Part shown: piece after piece, positions 34,087 through 43,352 of the stretch | Layout: the number at the start of each line of letters is the position of its first letter | Position numbering within the stretch: the first letter of the stretch is position 1 | Origin: JANQNX01 sp965601665 | GTDB lineage: Bacteria > Pseudomonadota > Gammaproteobacteria > Eutrophobiales > Eutrophobiaceae | DNA length: 64,000 bases | Direction: 5' to 3' | Assembly: GCA_965601665.1 (NCBI GenBank) | Contig: OZ271833.1 | Location: forward strand, 1,426,001 to 1,490,000 | Position numbers and translations under genes: made by a program | The notes under the pieces: generated by a model | What the model was told of the DNA's origin: nothing | Database searches by the model: none | Seen by the model: only the letters and a program-made list of their open reading frames with translations

Positions 34087-34878
34087 GTGAACTCTACCAA
34101 TACGAATGGCACCATCAGAGTAAAGTCTGTTTTCATATCAGATGTACACCTTGGTTTTCCCGGCTGTAGCGCTAAATTTCTCCTCGATTTCCTGCGAAAT
34201 ACCGAGTGTGAAAAGATCTACCTGGTCGGGGACATCATCGATTTTCTCTATATGAGGAAAAAACGATACTGGCCGCAGGAACACAACGATGTAATACGTA
34301 CGTTGCTCGGGAAGGCCAAACACGGCACCCAGGTAATCTATGTGCCTGGTAATCATGATGAACCAATAAGAGCCCATAACCACCTTGTTATGGGTAATGT
34401 CATGATTGAAAATGAGATCGTGCATACCACGGCGGATGGCAAACGCTTCCTCGTGCTGCACGGTGATCAGTTTGATAGCGTGGTCAAGAATTCCCATTTA
34501 CTGGAATTAATCGGCAGCAAGGCCTACGACTATCTATTACGTGCAAATCATCTGGTTAACTTCATGCGCTATCGATTAGGACTGCCCTACTGGTCGCTGG
34601 CTGCCGCCCTAAAGCATAAGGTTAAAGGCGCGGTAAATTACATCAGTAATTTTGAAAGCGCGGTATCACAGATGGCCAGGCAACGTGATGTCGATGGCAT
34701 GATTTGCGGGCATATTCACCGGGCTGAAATAAGGCAAATCGATGATGTTCTCTATTGCAACTGTGGTGACTGGGTAGAGAGCTGTACCGCACTCGTCGAA
34801 AACCATGATGGCAGCCTGGAGATACTCAACTGGACTGAACAAACCGCGTCGTTGAAGAAACTGCCGGTGGCTGCATAA
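34087..34878 (+). CDS. LpxH-type metallophosphoesterase
   Basis: A 263-residue calcineurin-like phosphoesterase related to UDP-2,3-diacylglucosamine hydrolases. The metal motifs are in order: FISDVHLG, YLVGDIIDF, VPGNHDEP, LVLHGDQFD and ICGHIHRAE. It differs from standard LpxH by its insert (RYWPQEHNDVIRTLL) and belongs with the larger YbbF-like subgroup often next to glycosyltransferases. It starts with GTG. A GT4 glycosyltransferase follows after four bases, so a joint role in a surface lipid or glycan is likely. Confidence 0.8.
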   Translation: MNSTNTNGTIRVKSVFISDVHLGFPGCSAKFLLDFLRNTECEKIYLVGDIIDFLYMRKKRYWPQEHNDVIRTLLGKAKHGTQVIYVPGNHDEPIRAHNHLVMGNVMIENEIVHTTADGKRFLVLHGDQFDSVVKNSHLLELIGSKAYDYLLRANHLVNFMRYRLGLPYWSLAAALKHKVKGAVNYISNFESAVSQMARQRDVDGMICGHIHRAEIRQIDDVLYCNCGDWVESCTALVENHDGSLEILNWTEQTASLKKLPVAA

Positions 34879-34882
34879 CGCC

Positions 34883-35893
34883 ATGAAGATATCAATAGTA
34901 ACCGATGCGTGGTCTCCGCAAATTAATGGTGTTGTAACAACGCTGGAAAAAATGGGTGAAGAGCTCAATGCGGTCGGTCATGAAGTTATGTATGTGACGC
35001 CTGAAGACTTCAGGACCTTTCCCTGCCCAAGCTATCCGAGTATCAGACTAGCATTGCTTCCGAATTCCGGCGTGCATGCCATGCTCGATCGGTTCCAGCC
35101 GGACGCAATACATATTGCTACCGAAGGTCCGCTAGGACATGCGGCAAGGAAATACTGTCTGAAAAGGAATTTAAAATTTACCACGTCATATCATACCCAG
35201 TTTCCTGAGTACGTTCGGTTACGCGCACCTATTCCTGTTAGCTGGACCTATAGCTACCTGCGCCGTTTCCACGGCAGCGCACAGCGCACGATGGTGCCGA
35301 CACCATCACAAAAACAAAAGCTGGTAGACAGAAACTTTGACAACGTGGTCGTATGGTCCCGCGGTGTCGATACAGAATTATTTCGACCGCGTGATAAATC
35401 ATTTATTGATGCTGACAGACCTGTTGCCATGTACATGGGTCGGGTTGCAGTAGAAAAAAATATTGAAGCATTCCTGGATCTGGATTTACCAGGTACCCAG
35501 TACGTGGTGGGTGATGGCCCTGACCTGGCAGAATTAAAGAAAAAATATCCACACGTTGTGTTTACCGGATTCAAGCGCGGACTCGAACTCGCCAGGTACC
35601 TGGCCGCCGCTGATGTTTTCGTTTTCCCAAGCCTGACTGACACATTCGGACTGGTCATGCTGGAGGCAATGGCCTGTGGTGTACCCGTCGCGGCATATCC
35701 GGTGACCGGCCCAATTGATGTTGTAAAACAAGGTGTAACCGGTGTGCTGGATAATGATTTACAAAAAGCGGTGCTGGAAGCATTAAAACTTAATCCGGAT
35801 GATTGTGTACATTACGCACGACAGAATTCGTGGACGCAATGTGCCGAACTCTTTTTTAACCAACTTGAGCCTAACCCTTCACACCTAAATTAA
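34883..35893 (+). CDS. GT4-family glycosyltransferase
   Basis: A 336-residue GT-B fold enzyme. The N-terminal half starts ISIVTDAWSPQINGVVTTL, the C-terminal half has MYMGRVAVEKNIEAFL, VGDGPDLAELKKKYP and VFPSLTDTFGLVMLEAM, the retaining GT4 donor-site pattern. It resembles mannosyltransferases and sulfoquinovosyltransferase-like enzymes acting on lipids; the donor is not determined. It pairs with the upstream metallophosphoesterase. A separate promoter-like site follows in its wake for the next gene. Confidence 0.85.
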   Translation: MKISIVTDAWSPQINGVVTTLEKMGEELNAVGHEVMYVTPEDFRTFPCPSYPSIRLALLPNSGVHAMLDRFQPDAIHIATEGPLGHAARKYCLKRNLKFTTSYHTQFPEYVRLRAPIPVSWTYSYLRRFHGSAQRTMVPTPSQKQKLVDRNFDNVVVWSRGVDTELFRPRDKSFIDADRPVAMYMGRVAVEKNIEAFLDLDLPGTQYVVGDGPDLAELKKKYPHVVFTGFKRGLELARYLAAADVFVFPSLTDTFGLVMLEAMACGVPVAAYPVTGPIDVVKQGVTGVLDNDLQKAVLEALKLNPDDCVHYARQNSWTQCAELFFNQLEPNPSHLN

Positions 35894-35942
35894 TTGCAAA
35901 ATAACGTTATATTAAGGCTGCTTTCAGTGCTGTTCCTGCACC

Positions 35943-35951
35943 TGTTATACT
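35943..35951 (+). promoter_or_regulatory. Extended -10 promoter before the FAH-family gene
   Basis: TGTTATACT is an extended -10 element (TG-n-TATACT) 27 bases before the TTG start at 35978. No convincing -35 is seen. Confidence 0.35.
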
Positions 35952-35977
35952 CGGTCGAGAAAAACACTGGTCCCAAA

Positions 35978-36850
35978 TTGAAATTAGTCACGTATAAACT
36001 CGCGGATAACATCCATGTCGGAGCGCTGGATGATGACGGCCTAATCAAGGCCGATGCCTATGCGGGCGCGAATGCCATGATTCAGCTACTGACAGATGGT
36101 GAAGAAGCGCTGACAGCACTTGCCAGCAAGTTATCCAGCACTAGTGAGAGAATTGACATCGCCGACGCGGAATTACTCGCGCCTGTTCCCAAACCAGACA
36201 AGTTTTTTGGCGTCAGCCTCAATTATGCAGACCATATTGAAGAAACAGGGCTGGAAAAACCCGAGTATCCTACTTTTTTTAACAAGCAAAACAGTTGCGT
36301 AATTGGATCGGGCCAGCCAATACATCTGCCAAGAATTTCAGAAAAACTGGACTATGAAGGCGAGCTTGCGCTGGTTATCGGTAAACGTTGTCGTAACATT
36401 AGTGTTGAACAGGCTCCATCTGTCATAGCTGGCTACACAATCGCCAATGATGTCAGCGTGCGTGACTGGCAGATGCGTTCCCATACCTGGACACTGGGTA
36501 AATCCTTCGACACCCATGGTCCAATTGGTCCATGGATCGTCACCGCCGATGAAATTGGTGACCCGCATGCGCTGCATATCAGGACCTGGGTCAATAATGA
36601 AAAACGCCAGGACTCTAATACAAAACACCTGATATTTAATTGTTACTATCTGGTGCAATACCTGTCACAGGTCATGACACTGGCACCGGGTGATATCATT
36701 GCCACAGGCACCAGTAGCGGCGTAGGCGTAAAAATGAAACCACGAGGCTATATGCATGACGGTGATACTGTCAGTATCGAAATAGAAAAAATTGGCCGGT
36801 TATCTAACCCGGTGATTGCCGAACCGGATAGCGCAACCTTTATTGCCTGA
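35978..36850 (+). CDS. Fumarylacetoacetate hydrolase-family protein
   Basis: A 290-residue FAH-fold enzyme (2-keto-4-pentenoate hydratase / acylpyruvase type). Markers: FFGVSLNYADHIEETGLEKP, PTFFNKQNSCVIGSGQ, LDYEGELALVIGKRC (metal-binding Glu) and LAPGDIIATGTSSGVG. The TTG at 35978 gives the usual family start (MKLVTYKL); an open frame upstream to 35894 adds 28 residues with hydrophobic, unconserved sequence. Substrate is unknown. Confidence 0.82.
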   Translation: MKLVTYKLADNIHVGALDDDGLIKADAYAGANAMIQLLTDGEEALTALASKLSSTSERIDIADAELLAPVPKPDKFFGVSLNYADHIEETGLEKPEYPTFFNKQNSCVIGSGQPIHLPRISEKLDYEGELALVIGKRCRNISVEQAPSVIAGYTIANDVSVRDWQMRSHTWTLGKSFDTHGPIGPWIVTADEIGDPHALHIRTWVNNEKRQDSNTKHLIFNCYYLVQYLSQVMTLAPGDIIATGTSSGVGVKMKPRGYMHDGDTVSIEIEKIGRLSNPVIAEPDSATFIA

Positions 36851-36851
36851 T

Positions 36852-37445
36852 TCAGGACTGGTTTTCATCACCCGCGTCAATTTTTTCCAACAGCACATGC
36901 ATCAGGTCCAGACGCTGTAATGCATTGTCCATTTCAAGTAAGGTTTGCTTGGTTTGTAAACCAAACGGCAATATTTCGGCCAGCCTTTCACTGACCCAGT
37001 TGGCTTCATCGAAACGTGCGTCATCATCCGCGTAAGGCAATTCATATCGTATCGCTATTTCTTTTAATAAATCGGTAAAGCCCTGGTAAGACTCGGGCAT
37101 GAGGTCATCCTGATCATCCAGCCAGGTTACATCGGCAAGCATCAGGTTGTCCGCTTGCAAAGATGTTGATTCAACACGAAAGCGGTGCTCGCCCAGCACG
37201 GTAATACCCAGTAAACCATCGTCCATCTGTTCCCAGTCGGTGATGCGACAATAGGTTCCTAACGCGAAGATCTCTGCTGCCTCGCCAGCTTCCTTGCCCT
37301 CCTTTATCAAGCAAATACCAAAGCCGGTATCATCACGCATGCAGTTACGCACCATATCAATGTAGCGCGGTTCAAACAGTCGTAAATGCAAATCGCCTTC
37401 CGGGAACAGGACGACATTAAGTGGAAATATCGGAATAGTCTTCAT
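36852..37445 (-). CDS. Lon substrate-binding (LonN) domain protein
   Basis: A 197-residue protein made of a single Lon N-terminal domain: TIPIFPLNVVLFPEGDLHLR, FEPRYIDMVRNCM and GICLIKEG. These stand-alone proteins have no ATPase or protease domain and their role is unclear. The start overlaps the mpl stop by four bases, so the two are cotranscribed. Length and motifs are normal for the family. Confidence 0.88.
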   Translation of the reverse strand: MKTIPIFPLNVVLFPEGDLHLRLFEPRYIDMVRNCMRDDTGFGICLIKEGKEAGEAAEIFALGTYCRITDWEQMDDGLLGITVLGEHRFRVESTSLQADNLMLADVTWLDDQDDLMPESYQGFTDLLKEIAIRYELPYADDDARFDEANWVSERLAEILPFGLQTKQTLLEMDNALQRLDLMHVLLEKIDAGDENQS

Positions 37446-38800
37446 GTTGATAAAAAAACCTGGGTCAGTTTGTCATGAATGCCGCCAAAGCCACCATTAC
37501 TCATAATGACGATGTGATCACCTGGTTGCCAGTCAGCGGCTATGTTGTCGACAATGACATCTATATTCGTGAAGACCCTGCAGCGGTCTCCAAGTTCAGC
37601 GACATGTGATGCGATGTCCCACGTCACATTATCTGCCTGGAAGATGATTACCCTGTCTGCATCCTGCAGCGATTGCGCCAGCGTGTCGGCATGAACCCCC
37701 ATGCGCATGGTATTGGAACGAGGTTCCATGATCGCAATAATCCGATTGTTACCCGCTGCTGCTCGCAGCGCACGCAGCGTCAACATGATGGCCGTCGGAT
37801 GATGCGCAAAATCGTCGTATAGCTTTACCTTTCCGGTATCGAGGATACATTCCAGGCGTCGTTTCACCGATTTGAATTCTGTCAGCGCATTGGCTGACTG
37901 CTGAGGCGTTATCCCTATATGCGCGGCAGCCATCATCGCCGCCACTCCATTCCAGGCATTATGCTCGCCAAGTAGTGGCCAGCTAACATTTACCGTACCA
38001 TCCTGACCCGTCTTTACCCGGAATTGAGTATATTCCGCGCTAGCTGGTTCCAGCGTCCAGTCAGCGTCCTGCGTAGCAAACGTCTTCCTGTCAGACCAAC
38101 AGCCCATAGCCAGCACCCTGTTAATCTCAGGATCATGAGCGGGGTAAATGATCTGCGCGGTCGTCGGTAACACTCGGATCATATGATGAAATTCACGCCT
38201 GATGTCAGCAATATCATGAAAGATGTCGGCATGATCGAACTCAATATTATTTATCACCAGGGTGCGCGGATGATAATGAACAAATTTCGAGCGTTTATCA
38301 GAAAACGCGGTATCGTACTCATCTGCCTCGATGACAAAAAAGTCTGCGTCGGTCACGCGTGCGGATACACCGAAATTTTCAGCGACACCACCTATTAAAA
38401 AGCCTGGCGTCAGACCAGCGTATTCAAGCAGCCAGGTCAGTATCGACGTCGTCGTTGTCTTGCCGTGAGTGCCAGAGACAGCCAGCACATGTTTATACCT
38501 GAGCACCTCTTCATACAGCCATTCCGGTCCCGAGCAGTAGCGCAGTTGCTCGTTGAGTACAAATTCAAGTGCCGGGTTACCTCGCGAAATCGTATTACCA
38601 ACTATCACCATATCCGGCGTCGGCTGCAGGTGTGATGGGCTATAACCCTGCTGCAGGACAATACCGAGTTCCTGTAACTGATCGCTCATCGGTGGATAGA
38701 CGTTTTGATCAGAACCTGTTACGTAGTGTCCAAGTTCAGTGGCTATCCGCGCAATGCCGCCCATGAACGTACCGCAGATGCCAAGTATGTGGATATGCAT
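37442..38800 (-). CDS. mpl: UDP-N-acetylmuramate:tripeptide ligase
   Basis: Murein-peptide recycling ligase of 452 residues that joins the tripeptide L-Ala-gamma-D-Glu-m-DAP to UDP-MurNAc. The N-terminal segment HIHILGICGTFMGGIA and GSDQNVYPPMS separate Mpl from MurC. The ATP loop SGTHGKTTT (109-117) and the C-terminal FAHHPTAI segment (DDFAHHPTAIMLTLRA) are present. The ATG at 38800 overlaps the stop of the Yip1-like gene; a 46-codon upstream extension is out of family. Confidence 0.95.
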   Translation of the reverse strand: MHIHILGICGTFMGGIARIATELGHYVTGSDQNVYPPMSDQLQELGIVLQQGYSPSHLQPTPDMVIVGNTISRGNPALEFVLNEQLRYCSGPEWLYEEVLRYKHVLAVSGTHGKTTTTSILTWLLEYAGLTPGFLIGGVAENFGVSARVTDADFFVIEADEYDTAFSDKRSKFVHYHPRTLVINNIEFDHADIFHDIADIRREFHHMIRVLPTTAQIIYPAHDPEINRVLAMGCWSDRKTFATQDADWTLEPASAEYTQFRVKTGQDGTVNVSWPLLGEHNAWNGVAAMMAAAHIGITPQQSANALTEFKSVKRRLECILDTGKVKLYDDFAHHPTAIMLTLRALRAAAGNNRIIAIMEPRSNTMRMGVHADTLAQSLQDADRVIIFQADNVTWDIASHVAELGDRCRVFTNIDVIVDNIAADWQPGDHIVIMSNGGFGGIHDKLTQVFLST

Positions 38801-39342
38801 TAAACAGACTCCGTTGGGAATAAAGCCGCCGAGACAGTCAGAATGATCCAGATATAGGAAATCGCGAGCATGACGCCTGTAAACATACCAACCTCCAGAG
38901 CCTCCTTGAGTATGTGGGCCATGACGGCGATATTCCAAAGTGCCAGTGCCGCCAATACCATAACCGCCACAGTATATATCGGGTTTGCGTCAGCCGACGC
39001 CGTGCCTAGCATGCTCATCAGCAAATAAACAGGAAACGCAATCAGGCTCAGCACCACACCAGTACCTGACATCGCAGTGATAGTCTGTATCCAACGGCCC
39101 GTTTTCCCGGATAATGCCAGTAATCCGACTGTAAATAACAACAGGATAAAGATCTCAACCAGAGCGGACAGGAATGAGTGACCCGGTGTTTCGGTTAACA
39201 CCAACAATAGTGTCGCTATCAGCAAGTAAACAAATACGCTGAGCGACATCAAATTGGTCGATTGGGGAATATCCTGCGGTCTGCGTTTAAATTTGCAAAT
39301 ATCGAAGAATGCTGAAAATAGCAGTTTTACAGATTCAAGCAT
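38800..39342 (-). CDS. Yip1-family inner-membrane protein
   Basis: A 180-residue membrane protein with five predicted helices (about residues 30-50, 58-75, 90-115, 123-145 and 152-172), the layout of bacterial Yip1-like proteins. It starts with a cytoplasmic segment before the first helix. Its function is unknown. The stop overlaps the mpl start (TAATG), indicating coupling. Confidence 0.7.
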   Translation of the reverse strand: MLESVKLLFSAFFDICKFKRRPQDIPQSTNLMSLSVFVYLLIATLLLVLTETPGHSFLSALVEIFILLLFTVGLLALSGKTGRWIQTITAMSGTGVVLSLIAFPVYLLMSMLGTASADANPIYTVAVMVLAALALWNIAVMAHILKEALEVGMFTGVMLAISYIWIILTVSAALFPTESV

Positions 39343-39429
39343 CAGGCAAGTAATGACAAGTAGAAAGTCTTGTGCAAATTGCGGGAATAAATGACAGCGT
39401 TGTCATAGGAAAAGCCAAACACAACTATA

Positions 39430-40581
39430 CTATAAACGAGATCGATAGGCTGCATAATCATGACTGCTTACCAGTTCAGGCTGTTTCCCTGCATGCAGCA
39501 AATAGGTAGAGGGTAAATTGATGCCATTAAAACAGTTTGCCTTTACTTGCATATAGGCGCCGACGTTGCCAAACAGGACACGACTACCAATCTTTAATGG
39601 TGTATCGAATGTATAGTCTCCAAAAAGATCACCGCTTAGACAACTGGCACCTGCCAATTGATATCGGTTGTCTCCATGAATGTTGCTGTTCATAATTTCC
39701 GGCTGGTATTGATATTCAAACACTTCTGGCAAGTGATTAATCGTTGTATCAAGAACAGCAATTGAACTGTCCGGTGCTTCAATAATATCTATTACGCTGG
39801 CAAGCAGGTAACCGGCTTGACCGGTGACAGCCTTGCCGGGTTCGATGAATATGCGCGCATCATAATGCTGACGTATTGTGGCGCAGGTGTTCAGTAATAA
39901 TTCGCAATCACTATCTACTTGCCAAAGGTAGCCGCCACCGAGGTTAATCCAGTCCGGCCTGAATTCGTGCCGGGCAAGGATGTCGAGCAGGCGATTGACT
40001 GATAATAGTAACTCGTTGAGATCGCTGGATTCACAATTGTTATGCATGGAAATACCCGAGATACCCTGCCAGTCAAATTCATGCTTATTGATCGCCTCTT
40101 CAAGCCGGACAGATTTGACACCGAGCCTGGAGTCAGCCCGGCAGGGGTCATATCGTTTATCCTGTACCCATGACAGTTCCGGGTTAATACGAAGACCAAA
40201 GCTGGTTTGCTGGTTCTCTTCATGGGAAAGATGCCGATACTGCGATAAAGAGTTAAAGCTTAAATAGTCTGCCTGCCCTGCCGTATGGGCAAATTCGCCA
40301 GGTCGATAGCCTGGCGTTGTCACGTGCAATACCTGGTTAGCCGAGATAAATTCGCGTGTGAATTTTAGTTCGAACAGGGAACTACAGGAAAAGCCATCGA
40401 CGTATGGTGCAATGAAACGGACCAGCCCGGCATTGCTGGCTGATTTTACCGAGTAGAGAAACTGACAGTCCGCAGTGTCACAGGCCAGCCTGATTCGAGT
40501 CAGTACTTTTTCGATAGCTGCCATATCATAGACATAACAGGGCGTCTCGAATTCGGGGCTGAGGAAAATTGAATCTTTCAT
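39430..40581 (-). CDS. nspC: Carboxynorspermidine/carboxyspermidine decarboxylase
   Basis: PLP enzyme of the alanine racemase fold, 383 residues, last step of the alternative route to (nor)spermidine. The PLP lysine lies in FLYSVKSASN (Lys46). Other landmarks are SMHNNCES, INLGGGYLW, FIEPGKAVTG, LDTTINHLPEVFEYQYQP and the catalytic-cysteine segment GASCLSGD. The partner carboxynorspermidine dehydrogenase gene is not beside it. Neighbours are a Yip1-like gene and a divergent small secreted protein. Confidence 0.92.
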   Translation of the reverse strand: MKDSIFLSPEFETPCYVYDMAAIEKVLTRIRLACDTADCQFLYSVKSASNAGLVRFIAPYVDGFSCSSLFELKFTREFISANQVLHVTTPGYRPGEFAHTAGQADYLSFNSLSQYRHLSHEENQQTSFGLRINPELSWVQDKRYDPCRADSRLGVKSVRLEEAINKHEFDWQGISGISMHNNCESSDLNELLLSVNRLLDILARHEFRPDWINLGGGYLWQVDSDCELLLNTCATIRQHYDARIFIEPGKAVTGQAGYLLASVIDIIEAPDSSIAVLDTTINHLPEVFEYQYQPEIMNSNIHGDNRYQLAGASCLSGDLFGDYTFDTPLKIGSRVLFGNVGAYMQVKANCFNGINLPSTYLLHAGKQPELVSSHDYAAYRSRL

Positions 40582-40625
40582 GTTATTTTAGTTCTTATAG
40601 TTGAATCTTTACCGAGGAACAGTTG

Positions 40626-40988
40626 ATGCATATTAAAGCCTGTACGGCAATTATCCTAAGCCTTAACGTTGTCGCAGCACACGCTGAGTTTCGTGATCCG
40701 AATGACATGAGCCAGCAGGAATATCAGCAAGCCCGGCAGCTTGCCAGCGCTCATGAAGACTGTATGAATGAATATGCCATGGCGCAATTGCAAAAAGCAG
40801 GTGATCCGCGTGTCATTGCTGACCATTCAATGAAACATTGCGCCAACATCCTGGAAGATTTACATACTCAAATTGTTGACTGGAACTATCCGCCGGAATT
40901 CGGGAAGTATTACGTGAGTGGTATCAGTAATCGCAACGCCAACAAGTTACTCGGTAACCTGATGCGTTATATGGCCATGCCACGGTAA
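40626..40988 (+). CDS. Small secreted protein, unknown
   Basis: A 120-residue protein from the ATG at 40626, preceded by a GAGGAAC ribosome-binding site. A signal peptide (IKACTAIILSLNVVAAHAEF, cleavage near residue 19) leads to a helical mature part with two cysteines (HEDCMNEY and MKHCANIL), probably a disulfide. I do not recognise the family. It is divergent from nspC and converges on rppH. Confidence 0.62.
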   Translation: MHIKACTAIILSLNVVAAHAEFRDPNDMSQQEYQQARQLASAHEDCMNEYAMAQLQKAGDPRVIADHSMKHCANILEDLHTQIVDWNYPPEFGKYYVSGISNRNANKLLGNLMRYMAMPR

Positions 40989-40999
40989 CTGCTGGCCGC

Positions 41000-41500
41000 C
41001 TAGTAAAACCTGTTACGTTCGCCGCTATTGATAGAGATAAATGGCGCCAGCTGGTTCAGGGCTTGTTCATAGACACTGCGCTTAAAAGAAACGACTTCCT
41101 TGACCGGGTCCCAAAAATCAACCCATTTCCAGTGGTCGAATTCCGGTTCATCAGACCAGTCCAGATTGACACAGTCTTCATCCGCAACCAGCTTCAACAA
41201 ATACCAGATTTGCTTCTGACCGATACATAACGGGTAAACGTTCTGTCGAATAAACCGTTTTGGTAACCAATAGCGCAGCCAGTCATCAGTGGCGCCAATC
41301 ACCTTGACGTGTTCGGGCCCGAGACCGACTTCTTCACGAAGTTCCCTGTACATGGCTTCTTCCGGCGTTTCATTTTGTTTGATTCCACCCTGTGGGAACT
41401 GCCAGGCATTCATGCCGAGACGCCTTCCCCAGAACACCCTGCCCTCTTCATTCGAGAGAATGATGCCCACATTTGCGCGAAATCCTTCTGAATCAATCAC
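41000..41500 (-). CDS. rppH: RNA pyrophosphohydrolase
   Basis: Nudix enzyme that removes pyrophosphate from mRNA 5' ends and triggers RNase E decay. From GTG at 41500 (with GAGGTG six bases before it) the protein has 166 residues. The Nudix box fits exactly, Gly38 to Leu60, with RELREEVGL at 52-60, and the N-terminus MIDSEGFRANVGIIL and WQFPQGGIKQNE are RppH-like. The open frame extends further upstream but that part is not conserved. Confidence 0.95.
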   Translation of the reverse strand: MIDSEGFRANVGIILSNEEGRVFWGRRLGMNAWQFPQGGIKQNETPEEAMYRELREEVGLGPEHVKVIGATDDWLRYWLPKRFIRQNVYPLCIGQKQIWYLLKLVADEDCVNLDWSDEPEFDHWKWVDFWDPVKEVVSFKRSVYEQALNQLAPFISINSGERNRFY

Positions 41501-41627
41501 GGTTACACCTCTATATCTTGCAGAATAGTTTCTAACAAACGAAAAAAACAAGCAAACCGTGATTACTGGTTGCCATCTACAGATAACCACCTAGACTAGC
41601 GCCTTCCCGTAGTAACGAAGTTATCAA

Positions 41628-42284
41628 ATGAACCTGGCTATTTTTGATCTCGATAATACCCTCATTGCTGGCGATAGTGACTGCCTGTGGGGAGAGTTCC
41701 TTATTGAACTGGGTAAAGTTGATGCAGATACCTACCGCGCTGGACACGAGAAGTACTACGAGGATTACCTTGAGGGCAAGCTCGATATCCATGAGTTCCT
41801 TGCTTTTCAGCTGAGTCCTCTTGCCAGGTATGACTACCGTGAGTTACACCAGTGGCGAGAGCAGTATGTAAAACGCAAGATTCAACCGATTTTATTGCCA
41901 CTGGCGCTTGAACTTGTTGAAAAACATCGACAACAACGGCATGAATTATTAATCATCACGGCAACCAATCGCTTCCTGACCGAACCAATAGCAACAATTT
42001 TCGGGATTGATCACCTGATTGCCTGTGAACCGGAAATGATCGACGGCCAGTTTACCGGCAAGGTGACAGGTATTCCTTCCTATGCAGATGGCAAAGTGTC
42101 ACGTTTCCACTTGTGGTTAAGTGAACGCAGTACCGATTACGATGAGACCTGGTTTTACAGCGATTCTCATAACGATATACCACTGCTTGGCGAGGTTGAT
42201 CACCCGGTGGCTGTCGATCCCGATACCACCTTGTTAAAACAGGCACGCAGTGAAGGCTGGGAAATAATCAGTCTGAGAAAGTGA
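41628..42284 (+). CDS. HAD-IB family phosphatase (SerB-like)
   Basis: A 218-residue haloacid dehalogenase-type phosphatase. Motif I is FDLDNTLIAGDSD (nucleophile Asp7, acid Asp9), motif II LLIITATNRF, motif III around the lysine in GKVSRF, and motif IV FYSDSHNDIPLL. The cap is of the IB type. SerB-like or histidinol-phosphate phosphatase activity are both plausible. It is divergent from rppH and ends at a bidirectional terminator shared with mdh. Confidence 0.82.
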   Translation: MNLAIFDLDNTLIAGDSDCLWGEFLIELGKVDADTYRAGHEKYYEDYLEGKLDIHEFLAFQLSPLARYDYRELHQWREQYVKRKIQPILLPLALELVEKHRQQRHELLIITATNRFLTEPIATIFGIDHLIACEPEMIDGQFTGKVTGIPSYADGKVSRFHLWLSERSTDYDETWFYSDSHNDIPLLGEVDHPVAVDPDTTLLKQARSEGWEIISLRK

Positions 42285-42293
42285 ACGCTGAAT

Positions 42294-42323
42294 ATAAAAA
42301 AGCCGCTGACGCGGCTTTTTTAT
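42294..42323. terminator. Bidirectional terminator between HAD gene and mdh
   Basis: AAAAAAGCCGC, TGAC loop, GCGGCTTTTTT: an eleven-base-pair hairpin with A- and T-runs on both sides, serving the converging plus-strand phosphatase gene and minus-strand mdh. Confidence 0.92.
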
Positions 42324-42335
42324 AACTGATGAACA

Positions 42336-43313
42336 TTAGAGAATTTTAGCAACCGCGTCGCGCTCTTCTTCCAGTTCCTTGCGTGTAATATCCAGCATCT
42401 GCTGGCCAAACTTATCAATCTCCAGTCCCTGCACGATACTGTAGTCGCCATCCTTACAGGTACATGGAAAGGAAAACATCAGGCCTTCCGGAATGCCATA
42501 ACTGCCATCGCTAGGCACTGCCATACTGACCCAGTCACCCTCGGCCGACCCCAGCGCCCAATCATGCATATGATCTATGGCTCCGCTAGCAGCAGAGGCG
42601 GCGCTGGAAGCACCACGAGCATCAATAATTTCGGCGCCTCGCTTGGCCACGCGCGGAATATAGTTGTCTTTGTACCAGTCAAAATCAATCATGTCACTGG
42701 CTGCCTTACCGGCAACAGCTGTATGGCTTATATCCGGAAACTGCGTGGTAGAGTGATTGCCCCATATCGTCATTTGCCTTATATCGCTGACCTTGCTGTC
42801 GGTTTTTGCCGCCAGCTGGGCGAGCGCCCGATTGTGGTCCAGTCTGGTCATGGCCGTAAAATTTCGGGGGTTTAAATCCGGTGCACTCAACATGGCTGTA
42901 TGTGCATTGGTATTGGCAGGGTTGCCCACGACCAGCACTTTAACATCGCGACTGGCATTATTATTCAATGCTTGTCCCTGGACTTTGAAAATACCGCCAT
43001 TGGCTTCCAGTAAATCACTTCGCTCCATGCCTGGGCCACGAGGTTTCGCCCCAACCAGTAAAGCATAGTCAGCATTCTTAAAAGCGACAGCTGGGTCGTC
43101 TGCCATAACAAAACCATCAACCAGTTCAAATGCACAGTCGTCTATTTCCATGACCACGCCTTCCAGCGCCTTCATAGCAGGCGTTACTTCAAGCAACTGC
43201 AGAATAACGGGCTGGTCAGGACCGAGCATTTGCCCGGACGCGATACGAAACAACAGTGAATAGCCTATTTGACCGGCAGCGCCGGTCACGGCGACTCTAA
43301 CGGGGGATTTCAT
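42336..43313 (-). CDS. mdh: Malate dehydrogenase
   Basis: NAD-dependent TCA-cycle enzyme of 325 residues. The Rossmann loop VAVTGAAGQIGYSLL, the substrate loop PRGPGMERSDLL, VGNPANTNA and the active-site IWGNHSTTQFPD are visible; this is the larger cytosolic-type bacterial Mdh. A clear AAGGAG precedes the ATG. gltA lies just upstream on the same strand. Confidence 0.96.
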   Translation of the reverse strand: MKSPVRVAVTGAAGQIGYSLLFRIASGQMLGPDQPVILQLLEVTPAMKALEGVVMEIDDCAFELVDGFVMADDPAVAFKNADYALLVGAKPRGPGMERSDLLEANGGIFKVQGQALNNNASRDVKVLVVGNPANTNAHTAMLSAPDLNPRNFTAMTRLDHNRALAQLAAKTDSKVSDIRQMTIWGNHSTTQFPDISHTAVAGKAASDMIDFDWYKDNYIPRVAKRGAEIIDARGASSAASAASGAIDHMHDWALGSAEGDWVSMAVPSDGSYGIPEGLMFSFPCTCKDGDYSIVQGLEIDKFGQQMLDITRKELEEERDAVAKIL

Positions 43314-43352
43314 TAATTAACTCCTTGGGATTGTAATTTTGCAGAATGCCTA

